NCBI RefSeq assembly: GCF_030687145.1
Contig: NZ_CP117460.1
Coordinates: forward strand, 2,356,001 to 2,420,000
Reading direction: 5' to 3'
Source: Pseudomonas sp. FP1742
Lineage (GTDB): Bacteria > Pseudomonadota > Gammaproteobacteria > Pseudomonadales > Pseudomonadaceae
Length of the DNA stretch: 64,000 nucleotides
How positions within the stretch are numbered: the stretch's first letter is position 1; each line of letters starts with the position of its first letter. Position numbers and translations under genes: made by a program. Positions 43,318-50,242 of this stretch are shown piece after piece. The notes under the pieces were generated by a model. The model did no database searches. It saw nothing but the letters and a program-made list of their open reading frames with translations, and had not been told where the DNA came from.

Positions 43318-43455
43318 CCGCAGTCAGGCTTAAGGGTGAAAATGCGCCAACTGAGCACATCACTGCAATTCGCGCTGATGCACGGTCATGCAAGATGGGC
43401 GACGTGTAGCGGCCTGGACAGGGCCGCTTTTTCTGGCTCGATCAAGGGTGATCTC

Positions 43456-44451
43456 ATGAAGCATTCCCGCGTTTGCATGTTTGGCGGACTTGGCCTGGCA
43501 TTGGCGCTGATGTCCGGCACCAGCCTGGCCCAGGCACCGGCTCAGGTGAACACTCAGGTGCCCGGTTATTACCGGCTCGCGGTGGGCGACTATGAGGTGA
43601 CGGCATTGTTCGATGGCTACAACGACCTGTCGCCCAAACTGCTCGAGGGGCTGACCCAAGACCAGATCCGCGCGTTGCTGGCTCGTCGCTCGATTGAAAC
43701 GCCGGGGGTGCAAACCGCGTTCAACGCGTTTCTGGTGAATACCGGCAAACAATTGATTCTGGTGGATACCGGGGCGGGGCAGTGCATCGGTGCCACGGCG
43801 GGCCTGCTATCGGCGAACATGAAAGCCGCCGGTTATCAGCCGGAACAAGTCGATACCATCCTGCTCACCCACCTGCATCTGGACCATGTGTGCGGGTTGG
43901 TGGACGGGCAGCAAAAGCCCGTGTTCGCCAACGCAACAGTCTACGCGGCCAAGGCCGAAGCCGATTACTGGCTTGACCCGCAAGCCATGGCCAAGGCACC
44001 GGCCGGCGCCAGGGAATTCTTCAAGATCGCCCAGGACTCCACCGCGCCTTACATCGCGGCGGGTCGCTTCAAGACCTTTACTGCCGGGCAATCGCCAGTG
44101 CCGGGCGTTGTCGATGCCGAGCTGGAGGCCGGGCACACACCGGGCAGCACTACCTATCGGTTCAACTCCCAGGGCCAGAGCATTCTGTTCATGGGGGATC
44201 TGGTGCATAACCTGGCGGTGCAGTTCGAGCATCCCGAGGTATCGATCCGTTTCGATGTCGATAATCAGCAGGCGATCAAGAGCCGCGCCAAGGTGTTCAG
44301 CGATGCGGCGGCCAGCAAGATCTGGGTCACGGCGGCGCATTTGCCGTTTCCGGGTGTCGGCCATATCACCGCGGTGGACAAGCATTTCCAGTGGGTACCG
44401 ATCGAGTACGGGCCTTACAAACGAGCGGCGAAAGTGCCGATGATCGAGTAA
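43456..44451 (+). CDS. Exported MBL-fold metallo-hydrolase
   Basis: The product is 331 residues with a signal peptide (MKHSRVCMFGGLGLALALMSGTSLAQA). The metallo-beta-lactamase metal motif THLHLDH lies at residues 138-144 (His139, His141, Asp143, His144), with further ligands in EAGHTPGSTTY and FMGDLVH. It resembles quorum-quenching-lactonase or quinolone-signal-hydrolase-like periplasmic MBL enzymes. The substrate cannot be read from sequence. The frame upstream of ATG 43456 is open but includes the box and promoter and is not coding. Confidence 0.88.
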   Translation: MKHSRVCMFGGLGLALALMSGTSLAQAPAQVNTQVPGYYRLAVGDYEVTALFDGYNDLSPKLLEGLTQDQIRALLARRSIETPGVQTAFNAFLVNTGKQLILVDTGAGQCIGATAGLLSANMKAAGYQPEQVDTILLTHLHLDHVCGLVDGQQKPVFANATVYAAKAEADYWLDPQAMAKAPAGAREFFKIAQDSTAPYIAAGRFKTFTAGQSPVPGVVDAELEAGHTPGSTTYRFNSQGQSILFMGDLVHNLAVQFEHPEVSIRFDVDNQQAIKSRAKVFSDAAASKIWVTAAHLPFPGVGHITAVDKHFQWVPIEYGPYKRAAKVPMIE

Positions 44452-44498
44452 AGTCCGACGGACTTGTGCCTGGCTGAAGACAAAAGGGAACCGTGCCC

Positions 44499-45422
44499 AT
44501 GAACCGTAATGATCTGCGCCGCGTCGACATGAACCTGCTGGTGATTTTCGAAGCCCTGATGTTCGAAAAGAACCTGACCCGGGTCGCCGAAAAACTGTTC
44601 ATGGGCCAACCGGCGGTGAGCGCGGCACTGGGTCGGTTGCGTGATTTGTTCGACGACCCGTTGTTGCTGCGCAACGGTCGTGGCATGGAGCCGACGGCGC
44701 GGGCACTGGCGATTCTCAAGGAGCTGCAACCGGCGATGGACACCATCTCCGGGGCGGTCAGCCGCGCGAAGGAGTTTGACCCAACGACCAGCTGCGATGT
44801 GTTCCGCATCGGGCTGTCGGACGATGCCGAGTTCGGGCTGTTTCCGCCGTTGCTGCGGCAATTGCAGGAAGAGGCACCGGGGATCGTGGTCGTGGTGCGC
44901 CGCGCCAACTATCTGCTGATGCCGGCGTTGCTGGCGTCGGGGGAAATCTCGGTGGGGGTGAGCTACACCACGGATCTGCCGGCCAATGCCAAGCGCAAGA
45001 AGCTGCGGGACATTCCCTGCAAAGTCCTGCGTGGCGACAACAGACCGGAGCCGCTGACGCTGGACGAATACTGCTCCCGCCCGCATGCCATGGTGTCGTT
45101 CTCCGGCGACCTGAGCGGCAACATCGACGTCGATTTGGCCAAGGTCGGCCGCACCCGCCGCGTGGTGCTGGGCGTGCCGCAGTTCAGTGGCTTGCGTGCC
45201 TTGCTCGCTGGTACGGAAATGATCGCCACTGTCCCGGACTATGCCGCGTGTGCGTTGGTGGAAGGCTGTGCGTTACGCGCCGAAGATCCGCCGTTTCCCA
45301 TTGATGCGGCGCAACTGTCGATGGCCTGGAGCGGGGTGCATGACAACGATCCTGCCGAGAAATGGCTGCGATCGCGGATCAGCCAGTTCATGTCGGCCTC
45401 GCTGGATATTCCGGCAGTTTAA
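44499..45422 (+). CDS. LysR family transcriptional regulator
   Basis: The product is 307 residues. The N-terminal winged HTH is DLRRVDMNLLVIFEALMFEKNLTRVAEKLFMGQPAVSAALGRLRDLFDDPLLLR, followed by a substrate-binding-protein-like effector domain. The start is ATG 44499; a codon two residues upstream is possible. It lies 47 bp after the MBL gene on the same strand, so it may be co-transcribed with it, unlike the usual divergent LysR arrangement. Confidence 0.9.
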   Translation: MNRNDLRRVDMNLLVIFEALMFEKNLTRVAEKLFMGQPAVSAALGRLRDLFDDPLLLRNGRGMEPTARALAILKELQPAMDTISGAVSRAKEFDPTTSCDVFRIGLSDDAEFGLFPPLLRQLQEEAPGIVVVVRRANYLLMPALLASGEISVGVSYTTDLPANAKRKKLRDIPCKVLRGDNRPEPLTLDEYCSRPHAMVSFSGDLSGNIDVDLAKVGRTRRVVLGVPQFSGLRALLAGTEMIATVPDYAACALVEGCALRAEDPPFPIDAAQLSMAWSGVHDNDPAEKWLRSRISQFMSASLDIPAV

Positions 45423-45459
45423 TGGCTGCAAATACAGCTCTTCAAAACGCCTAAAACCC

Positions 45460-45550
45460 TGTGGGAGCGGGCTTGCTCGCGAATAGGGTGTGTCATTCAA
45501 CAGTGATGCCGACTGGGCGGACGCCTTCGCGAGCAAGCCCGCTCCCACAG
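45460..45550. repeat. REP pair (GTGGGAGCGGGCTTGC family)
   Basis: A standard inverted pair immediately after the LysR gene. Confidence 0.92.
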
Positions 45551-45692
45551 GGGGATGTGTGTTGATTCGAGGGCTGTGTTTAAGGGTGTTTAACGTTACT
45601 TCCTGAAAGCTACAGATCCTTGCGCCGTTGCCTACGACTGCGCCAGAATCCGCCGGCTTGTGCGCTTTGGGCCTGGTCTTTATCGTTTCCGC

Positions 45693-45885
45693 ATCGCTGC
45701 CAATCAGCGATCGGGTTTAGCGACTCGGACTATTCAAAGTGCCTCAGTGCTCCAGACTTTATTGCCGACTTTTGACGTCTGCAATTACGTTATGGTGGCT
45801 GTATGCGGGAGACCCTCGGGTCTACCGGGTGCCTTTGACCGGTTCGCTAACCTGCATACAGTCGCCACCCTTATTTGTTTAGCGA
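45693..45885 (+). promoter_or_regulatory. Candidate structured leader RNA of the DUF6124-like gene
   Basis: Reading + as RNA: hairpin A, ATCGCTG / CAGCGAT with CCAAT loop (45693-45711). Then a three-way junction. P1 pairs 45794-45809 with 45851-45869 (GGTGGC, TGTATGC and GGG with CC-T-GCATACA and GCCACC, one G-U pair and a 3-nt bulge GTC). P2 is AGACC-CTCG-GGTCT (45810-45823). P3 is ACCGG / CCGGT with a 10-nt loop (45824-45843). The 7-nt TCGCTAA left at the junction (45844-45850) is exactly complementary to TTAGCGA at 45879-45885, a possible pseudoknot. A second TTTAGCGAC lies at 45716-45724. The gene's AAGGAG site starts about 26 bp past the 45885 end. Confidence 0.6.
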
Positions 45886-45923
45886 CAGGTTCTGGTGGTG
45901 CTATTTTCCAAAGGAGATTCACC

Positions 45924-46292
45924 ATGTTCAAAGCCACACCTAACCCACCAGCAACCGACGACGTTTCCCCCTACGATCCCCTCGATCCCAAAAAACTCAA
46001 CGAAGCCGCCGAACGCGCCCTCGATCACTACCTCAAACCGTCCGACCCCAAGCCCCCGCGCAAACCGAGCACGATCTACACTGTCGCCCCGGATATCAAC
46101 ATCGAAGAGCTGCTGGTCAATGCCTGCGAATCCTTTGCCTCGGCCAAGGTGATCGCCAGTGACTGCGCCGGGTTTCTGGACGGGCCGCAGCGCAATACGG
46201 TACTGGGTGTCGCGCAGCTCATCATGTTCGGTGAGCTGGCGGTGAGTCGGGCGCTGGATAGCCTGGAGCTGAAGGCCGACCCGGCCGTCTGA
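45924..46292 (+). CDS. Small DUF6124-like protein
   Basis: The product is 122 residues. ATG 45924 follows AAGGAGATTCACC. An N-terminal Pro/Asp-rich disordered stretch (FKATPNPPATDDVSPYDPLDP, then KPSDPKPPRKPST) precedes a helical region (INIEELLVNACESFASAKVIASDCAGFLDGPQRNTVLGVAQLIMFGELAVSRALDSLEL). The DUF number is from memory. The family seems confined to Pseudomonas and I know of no function. The same frame is open back to 45660 through the structured leader, but the strong ribosome site favours the 45924 start. Confidence 0.8.
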   Translation: MFKATPNPPATDDVSPYDPLDPKKLNEAAERALDHYLKPSDPKPPRKPSTIYTVAPDINIEELLVNACESFASAKVIASDCAGFLDGPQRNTVLGVAQLIMFGELAVSRALDSLELKADPAV

Positions 46293-46307
46293 GCGGATTC
46301 AATACGA

Positions 46308-46330
46308 AACGGCCTGCGGGCCGTTTTTTT
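46308..46330 (+). terminator. Intrinsic terminator
   Basis: AACGGCC TGC GGGCCGTTTTTTT, 16 bp past the stop of the DUF6124-like gene. Confidence 0.88.
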
Positions 46331-46362
46331 GTGCCTGAGCAGTAATGATCACGCAAAAAAAC

Positions 46363-46452
46363 TGTGGGAGCGGGCTTGCTCGCGAAAGCGGTGGATCATT
46401 CAACGGTAATGTCGACTGACCCACCGCTTTCGCGAGCAAGCCCGCTCCCACA
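46363..46452. repeat. REP pair (GTGGGAGCGGGCTTGC family)
   Basis: A standard inverted pair between the DUF6124-like gene terminator and the DoxX operon. Confidence 0.92.
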
Positions 46453-46535
46453 GGGGATATGTCGTTCGGGCCTTCGGTGTGTCGGGGCAAATAGAGCACG
46501 TACATTCAATTTTTCCCTACCCCTTGGCGGCACTA

Positions 46536-46553
46536 TTCAATCCAATGATTGAA
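46536..46553. promoter_or_regulatory. Inverted repeat TTCAATC-CAAT-GATTGAA
   Basis: Perfect 7-bp arms ending 12 bp before the doxX-like ATG. It could be an operator covering the transcription start or an RNA hairpin just 5' of the ribosome binding site (AGGGGTGAG). Confidence 0.5.
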
Positions 46554-46565
46554 CAGGGGTGAGCC

Positions 46566-46982
46566 ATGAACGCTTCGCAACGGGAAGAACAGGCGCGGGA
46601 TGTCGGGCTGCTGTTTCTGCGGGTCACCGGCAGCTTGTTCCTGCTATGGGTTCACGGCTTGCCCAAGCTGCTGGACTTCAACGCGCAGTTGCAACTGATC
46701 GAAGACCCATTCCACCTCGGTGCCCACCTCACGCTGATCCTGGCGATTTTCGCCGAAGTCCTGTGCCCGCTATTGATCGTCGCCGGTGTCCTGGCGCGAT
46801 TGGCGTGCTTGCCTATTCTGTTTGTGCTGCTGGTGGCGCTGCTGGTCGTGCACCCGCAGTGGAGTGTGGCCGAAGGGCAGTTCGGCTGGCTGTTGTTGAT
46901 CATCTTCACCTCTGTGTTTATCGCCGGGCCTGGACGCCTGGCGCTCAATGTTCGTTTGCCCGGAGTGCTCCGTTATGTCTGA
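46566..46982 (+). CDS. DoxX family membrane protein
   Basis: The product is 138 residues with four hydrophobic segments. The DoxX beginning is seen in GLLFLRVTGSLFLLWVHGLPKLLDF, then LILAIFAEVLCPLLIVAGVLARLACLPILF. The family is linked to redox and oxidative-stress functions but its activity is not settled. It is the first gene of a four-gene co-directional group and overlaps the next gene by 8 bp. Confidence 0.88.
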   Translation: MNASQREEQARDVGLLFLRVTGSLFLLWVHGLPKLLDFNAQLQLIEDPFHLGAHLTLILAIFAEVLCPLLIVAGVLARLACLPILFVLLVALLVVHPQWSVAEGQFGWLLLIIFTSVFIAGPGRLALNVRLPGVLRYV

Positions 46983-47601
46983 AGCCCAAACTCAAAAAGC
47001 GCCGGGGTCCGATGAGATCGTGACGCTGATCGTCAAGCACCGGGTCAAGGCCGGTTTCGAAGCAGCCTATGAAGCCTGGCTGCGCAACATCGTCAGCGTA
47101 GCGGGGCGCACGGAAGGGCATCTGGGCGTGGACGTGATCCGCGGCAAGAACGCTGGCCTGGACATGTTTACCTGCGTGCTGCGCTTTTGCTCCACCGAGG
47201 CCATGCAGCACTGGCTCGATTCGCCGCAACGTCAGTCGTTGATCGATGAAGCCGCGCCGATGCTGGCCGACGGCGACCAGACCGAGGTCAACCCGGTCAA
47301 CGAATTCTGGTTTGCGCCGCTGGCCGATGCCGCCTCGCCGCCACCGCGCTGGAAACAGGCCGTGGTGTCGTTGCTGGTGATTCTGCCGCACACCTTGCTG
47401 GTGCCGCTGCTCTGGGGGCCGCTGCTCAAACTCAACGCTTTTCTCTCCAACTACTTGGTCGCCACGTTCCTGATCACCGTGACCATCGTGGTGTCGGTGG
47501 TGTACGTGTGCATGCCGGCCGCGACTCGCTTGTTTGCGCCGTGGCTGACGGCCAGTCAGCCACGGGAACACCTCGAATCCAACGCAAATTCGCCGCGCTG
47601 A
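46975..47601 (+). CDS. Membrane-anchored ABM-domain protein
   Basis: The product is 208 residues. The N-terminal antibiotic-biosynthesis-monooxygenase-like ferredoxin-fold domain is at about residues 15-100 (VTLIVKHRVKAGFEAAYEAWLRNIVSVAGRTEGHLGVDVIRG). Two hydrophobic segments follow (VVSLLVILPHTLLVPLLWG and YLVATFLITVTIVVSVVYV). The domain is likely cytosolic with a C-terminal membrane hairpin. The start is ATG 46975, overlapping doxX. Substrate unknown. Confidence 0.85.
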   Translation: MSEAQTQKAPGSDEIVTLIVKHRVKAGFEAAYEAWLRNIVSVAGRTEGHLGVDVIRGKNAGLDMFTCVLRFCSTEAMQHWLDSPQRQSLIDEAAPMLADGDQTEVNPVNEFWFAPLADAASPPPRWKQAVVSLLVILPHTLLVPLLWGPLLKLNAFLSNYLVATFLITVTIVVSVVYVCMPAATRLFAPWLTASQPREHLESNANSPR

Positions 47602-47645
47602 GCGGGCGCTTTTTGCTTCATTTCACTGATGACGAAGGAACTGCG

Positions 47646-49484
47646 ATGAACGCCGATCTGATTCTGTTCAATGGCCAATTTCATACCGTAGACCGGGAAA
47701 AACCGCTGGCCAGTGCCGTGGCGATCAAGGACGGGCGCTTTGTCGCTGTCGGCAACGATGCAGAGGCGATGGCCCTGCGTGGCTCGGGCACCCAGGTCAT
47801 CGACCTCAAGGGCCGCTGCGTCATCCCCGGCCTCAACGACTCGCACCTGCACCTGATCCGTGGCGGCTTGAACTACAACCTCGAACTGCGCTGGGAAGGC
47901 GTGCCGTCCCTGGCCGATGCGTTGCGCATGCTCAAGGAGCAAGCCGACCGCACACCGACGCCGCAATGGGTACGGGTAGTCGGTGGCTGGAACGAATTCC
48001 AGTTTGCCGAGAAGCGCATGCCGACCCTGGAAGAGCTCAACCAGGCGGCGCCAGACACCCCGGTGTTCGTGCTGCATTTGTACGACCGCGCCTTGCTCAA
48101 CCGCGCTGCATTGCGGGTTGCCGGTTACACCCGCGACACGCCGAACCCGCCGGGTGGCGAAATCGTGCGTGATGCCAACGGCAATCCGACCGGCATGTTG
48201 GTCGCAAGGCCGAACGCGATGATCCTGTACTCGACCCTGGCCAAGGGGCCGAAGCTGCCACTGGAGTATCAGGTCAACTCGACCCGCCAGTTCATGCGTG
48301 AGCTCAACCGCCTCGGCCTGACCAGCGCGATCGATGCCGGCGGTGGTTTCCAGAATTACCCGGACGATTATCAGGTGATCGAGCAGTTGGCGAAAGATGA
48401 CCAACTGACCGTGCGTATCGCCTACAACCTGTTTACCCAGAAGCCGAAAGAAGAGCTGACCGATTTCCAGAACTGGACTGGCAGCGTTAAGTTGCACCAG
48501 GGCGACGACTACCTGCGGCACAACGGCGCCGGCGAGATGCTGGTGTTCTCGGCGGCGGACTTCGAGGACTTCCTCGAACCGCGTCCGGACCTGCCGCAGA
48601 CCATGGAGCAGGAGCTGGAGCCGGTGGTTCGCCACCTGGTGGAACAGCGCTGGCCGTTCCGTTTGCACGCCACTTACAACGAATCGATCAGCCGCATGCT
48701 CGACGTGTTCGAGAAGGTCAACCGCGACATTCCGTTCAACGGCCTGCCATGGTTCTTCGACCACGCTGAAACCATCACCCCACAGAACATCGAGCGGGTA
48801 AGGGCGCTGGGCGGTGGTATTGCGATCCAGGACCGCATGGCGTTCCAGGGTGAATATTTTGTCGACCGCTACGGCAAGCAGGCCGCCGAATCTACGCCGC
48901 CGATCAAGCGCATGCTGGCCGAGGGCGTACCGGTCGGCGCCGGCACCGATGCCACGCGAGTGTCCAGCTACAATCCATGGACCTCGCTGTACTGGATGGT
49001 CAGCGGCCGTACCGTCGGTGGTCTGGCGCTGTATGAGGAAGGTTTGCCGCGCACCACTGCACTGGAACTGTTCACCCACGGCAGTGCCTGGTTCTCGTCG
49101 GAACAAGGCAAGAAAGGCCAGATCAAGGTCGGGCAACTGGCGGACCTCGTAGCACTGAGCGCGGACTTCTTCAGCGTCGAGGAAGAAGCGATCAAGTGGA
49201 TCGAATCGGTACTGACCGTGGTCGGCGGCAAGGTGGTGTACGCCGCCGGCGACTTCGAAAAACTCGGGCCTGTCAGCCTGCCGGTGCTGCCGGACTGGTC
49301 GCCGGTGGCGAAGGTTCCGGGACACTGGCGGCCGAACGCGCCGATGCAGGCGCAGGTGCACCAGTGCAGCGGCCCGTGCGCCGTGCATACCCACAGCCAT
49401 GAGAAGGCCCGTATGTCGAACGTGCCGGTGAGTGACTTCGCCGGTTTCTGGGGCGCCTTCGGCTGTTCCTGCTTCGCGTTCTGA
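47646..49484 (+). CDS. YtcJ-like metal-dependent amidohydrolase
   Basis: The product is 612 residues. The amidohydrolase-3 barrel has the N-terminal metal motif in VIPGLNDSHLHLIRGG and later GVPVGAGTDATRVSSYNPWTSLYW. The C-terminal beta-sandwich holds VGQLADLVALSADFFSVEEE. After residue 560 an unusual Cys-rich tail follows: VHQCSGPCAVHTHSHE and, at the very end, GCSCFAF. The start is ATG 47646 (MNADLILFNGQFHTVD) after GAAGGAACTGCG. It may act on a cyclic amide or formyl-type substrate, not determinable here. Confidence 0.88.
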   Translation: MNADLILFNGQFHTVDREKPLASAVAIKDGRFVAVGNDAEAMALRGSGTQVIDLKGRCVIPGLNDSHLHLIRGGLNYNLELRWEGVPSLADALRMLKEQADRTPTPQWVRVVGGWNEFQFAEKRMPTLEELNQAAPDTPVFVLHLYDRALLNRAALRVAGYTRDTPNPPGGEIVRDANGNPTGMLVARPNAMILYSTLAKGPKLPLEYQVNSTRQFMRELNRLGLTSAIDAGGGFQNYPDDYQVIEQLAKDDQLTVRIAYNLFTQKPKEELTDFQNWTGSVKLHQGDDYLRHNGAGEMLVFSAADFEDFLEPRPDLPQTMEQELEPVVRHLVEQRWPFRLHATYNESISRMLDVFEKVNRDIPFNGLPWFFDHAETITPQNIERVRALGGGIAIQDRMAFQGEYFVDRYGKQAAESTPPIKRMLAEGVPVGAGTDATRVSSYNPWTSLYWMVSGRTVGGLALYEEGLPRTTALELFTHGSAWFSSEQGKKGQIKVGQLADLVALSADFFSVEEEAIKWIESVLTVVGGKVVYAAGDFEKLGPVSLPVLPDWSPVAKVPGHWRPNAPMQAQVHQCSGPCAVHTHSHEKARMSNVPVSDFAGFWGAFGCSCFAF

Positions 49485-49551
49485 GTCTTGCAACAAAAGC
49501 GTCGGCCATGTGTGGTCGACGCTTCACTCATCACCCTCCGAGGAGTTTCAC

Positions 49552-50178
49552 ATGAGCAACGTTCCTTACAAACGTCTGAACAAAGATGACGCCGTTGTGC
49601 TGCTGGTCGATCACCAGACCGGCCTGATCTCTCTGGTGCAGGATTTCTCGCCCAACGAATTCAAGAACAACGTGCTGGCCCTGGGCGACATCGCCAAGTT
49701 CTTCAACCTGCCGACCATCCTCACCACCAGTTTCGACGCAGGCCCGAACGGCCCGATCGTGCCTGAACTGCGCGAGCAATTCCCGGACGCGCCGTTCATT
49801 CAGCGTCCAGGCCAGATCAACGCCTGGGACAACGAAGACTTCGTCAAAGCCATCAAGGCCACCGGTCGCAAGCAACTGATCATCGCCGGCGTGGTGACTG
49901 ACGTCTGCGTGGCGTTCCCGACCCTGTCGGCCATTGCCGAAGGCTTTGAAGTGTTCGTGGTCACCGACTCTTCCGGCACCTTCAACACCACCGTGCAACA
50001 AGCGGCGTGGGCACGCATGTCGGCGGCGGGTGCACACCTGCTGAACTGGTTCGCCGTGGCCTGCGAGCTGCAAGGCGACTGGCGCAACGACATGGAAGGC
50101 CTGGCCAACCTGCTGTCCCAGCGTCTGCCGAACTACCGCAACCTGATCAACAGCTACACCAAGTTCACTGCCAAGTAA
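49552..50178 (+). CDS. YcaC-type isochorismatase-like hydrolase
   Basis: The product is 208 residues, close in layout to E. coli YcaC: LLVDHQTGLISLVQDFSP with Asp20, RPGQINAWDNEDFVKA, and the nucleophile Cys119 in IIAGVVTDVCVAFP. The superfamily includes isochorismatases and nicotinamidases; YcaC itself is of unknown substrate. The start is ATG 49552 with GAGGAG. It follows the amidohydrolase by 67 bp, probably one transcript, ended by the terminator at 50190. Confidence 0.9.
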   Translation: MSNVPYKRLNKDDAVVLLVDHQTGLISLVQDFSPNEFKNNVLALGDIAKFFNLPTILTTSFDAGPNGPIVPELREQFPDAPFIQRPGQINAWDNEDFVKAIKATGRKQLIIAGVVTDVCVAFPTLSAIAEGFEVFVVTDSSGTFNTTVQQAAWARMSAAGAHLLNWFAVACELQGDWRNDMEGLANLLSQRLPNYRNLINSYTKFTAK

Positions 50179-50189
50179 GGCGCTGAAGA

Positions 50190-50219
50190 AAAATGCCCGC
50201 GATGTGCGGGCATTTTTTT
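50190..50219 (+). terminator. Intrinsic terminator of the DoxX-YcaC group
   Basis: AAAATGCCCGC GATGT GCGGGCATTTTTTT just after the stop at 50178. Confidence 0.9.
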
Positions 50220-50242
50220 GTACTGCTCGAATGTCCGCTGCA

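Noticed and set aside
46559..47023. 154-codon frame overlapping doxX
   Set aside because: Arg/Ala/Gly-rich, no family; the doxX frame has transmembrane segments and a proper start.
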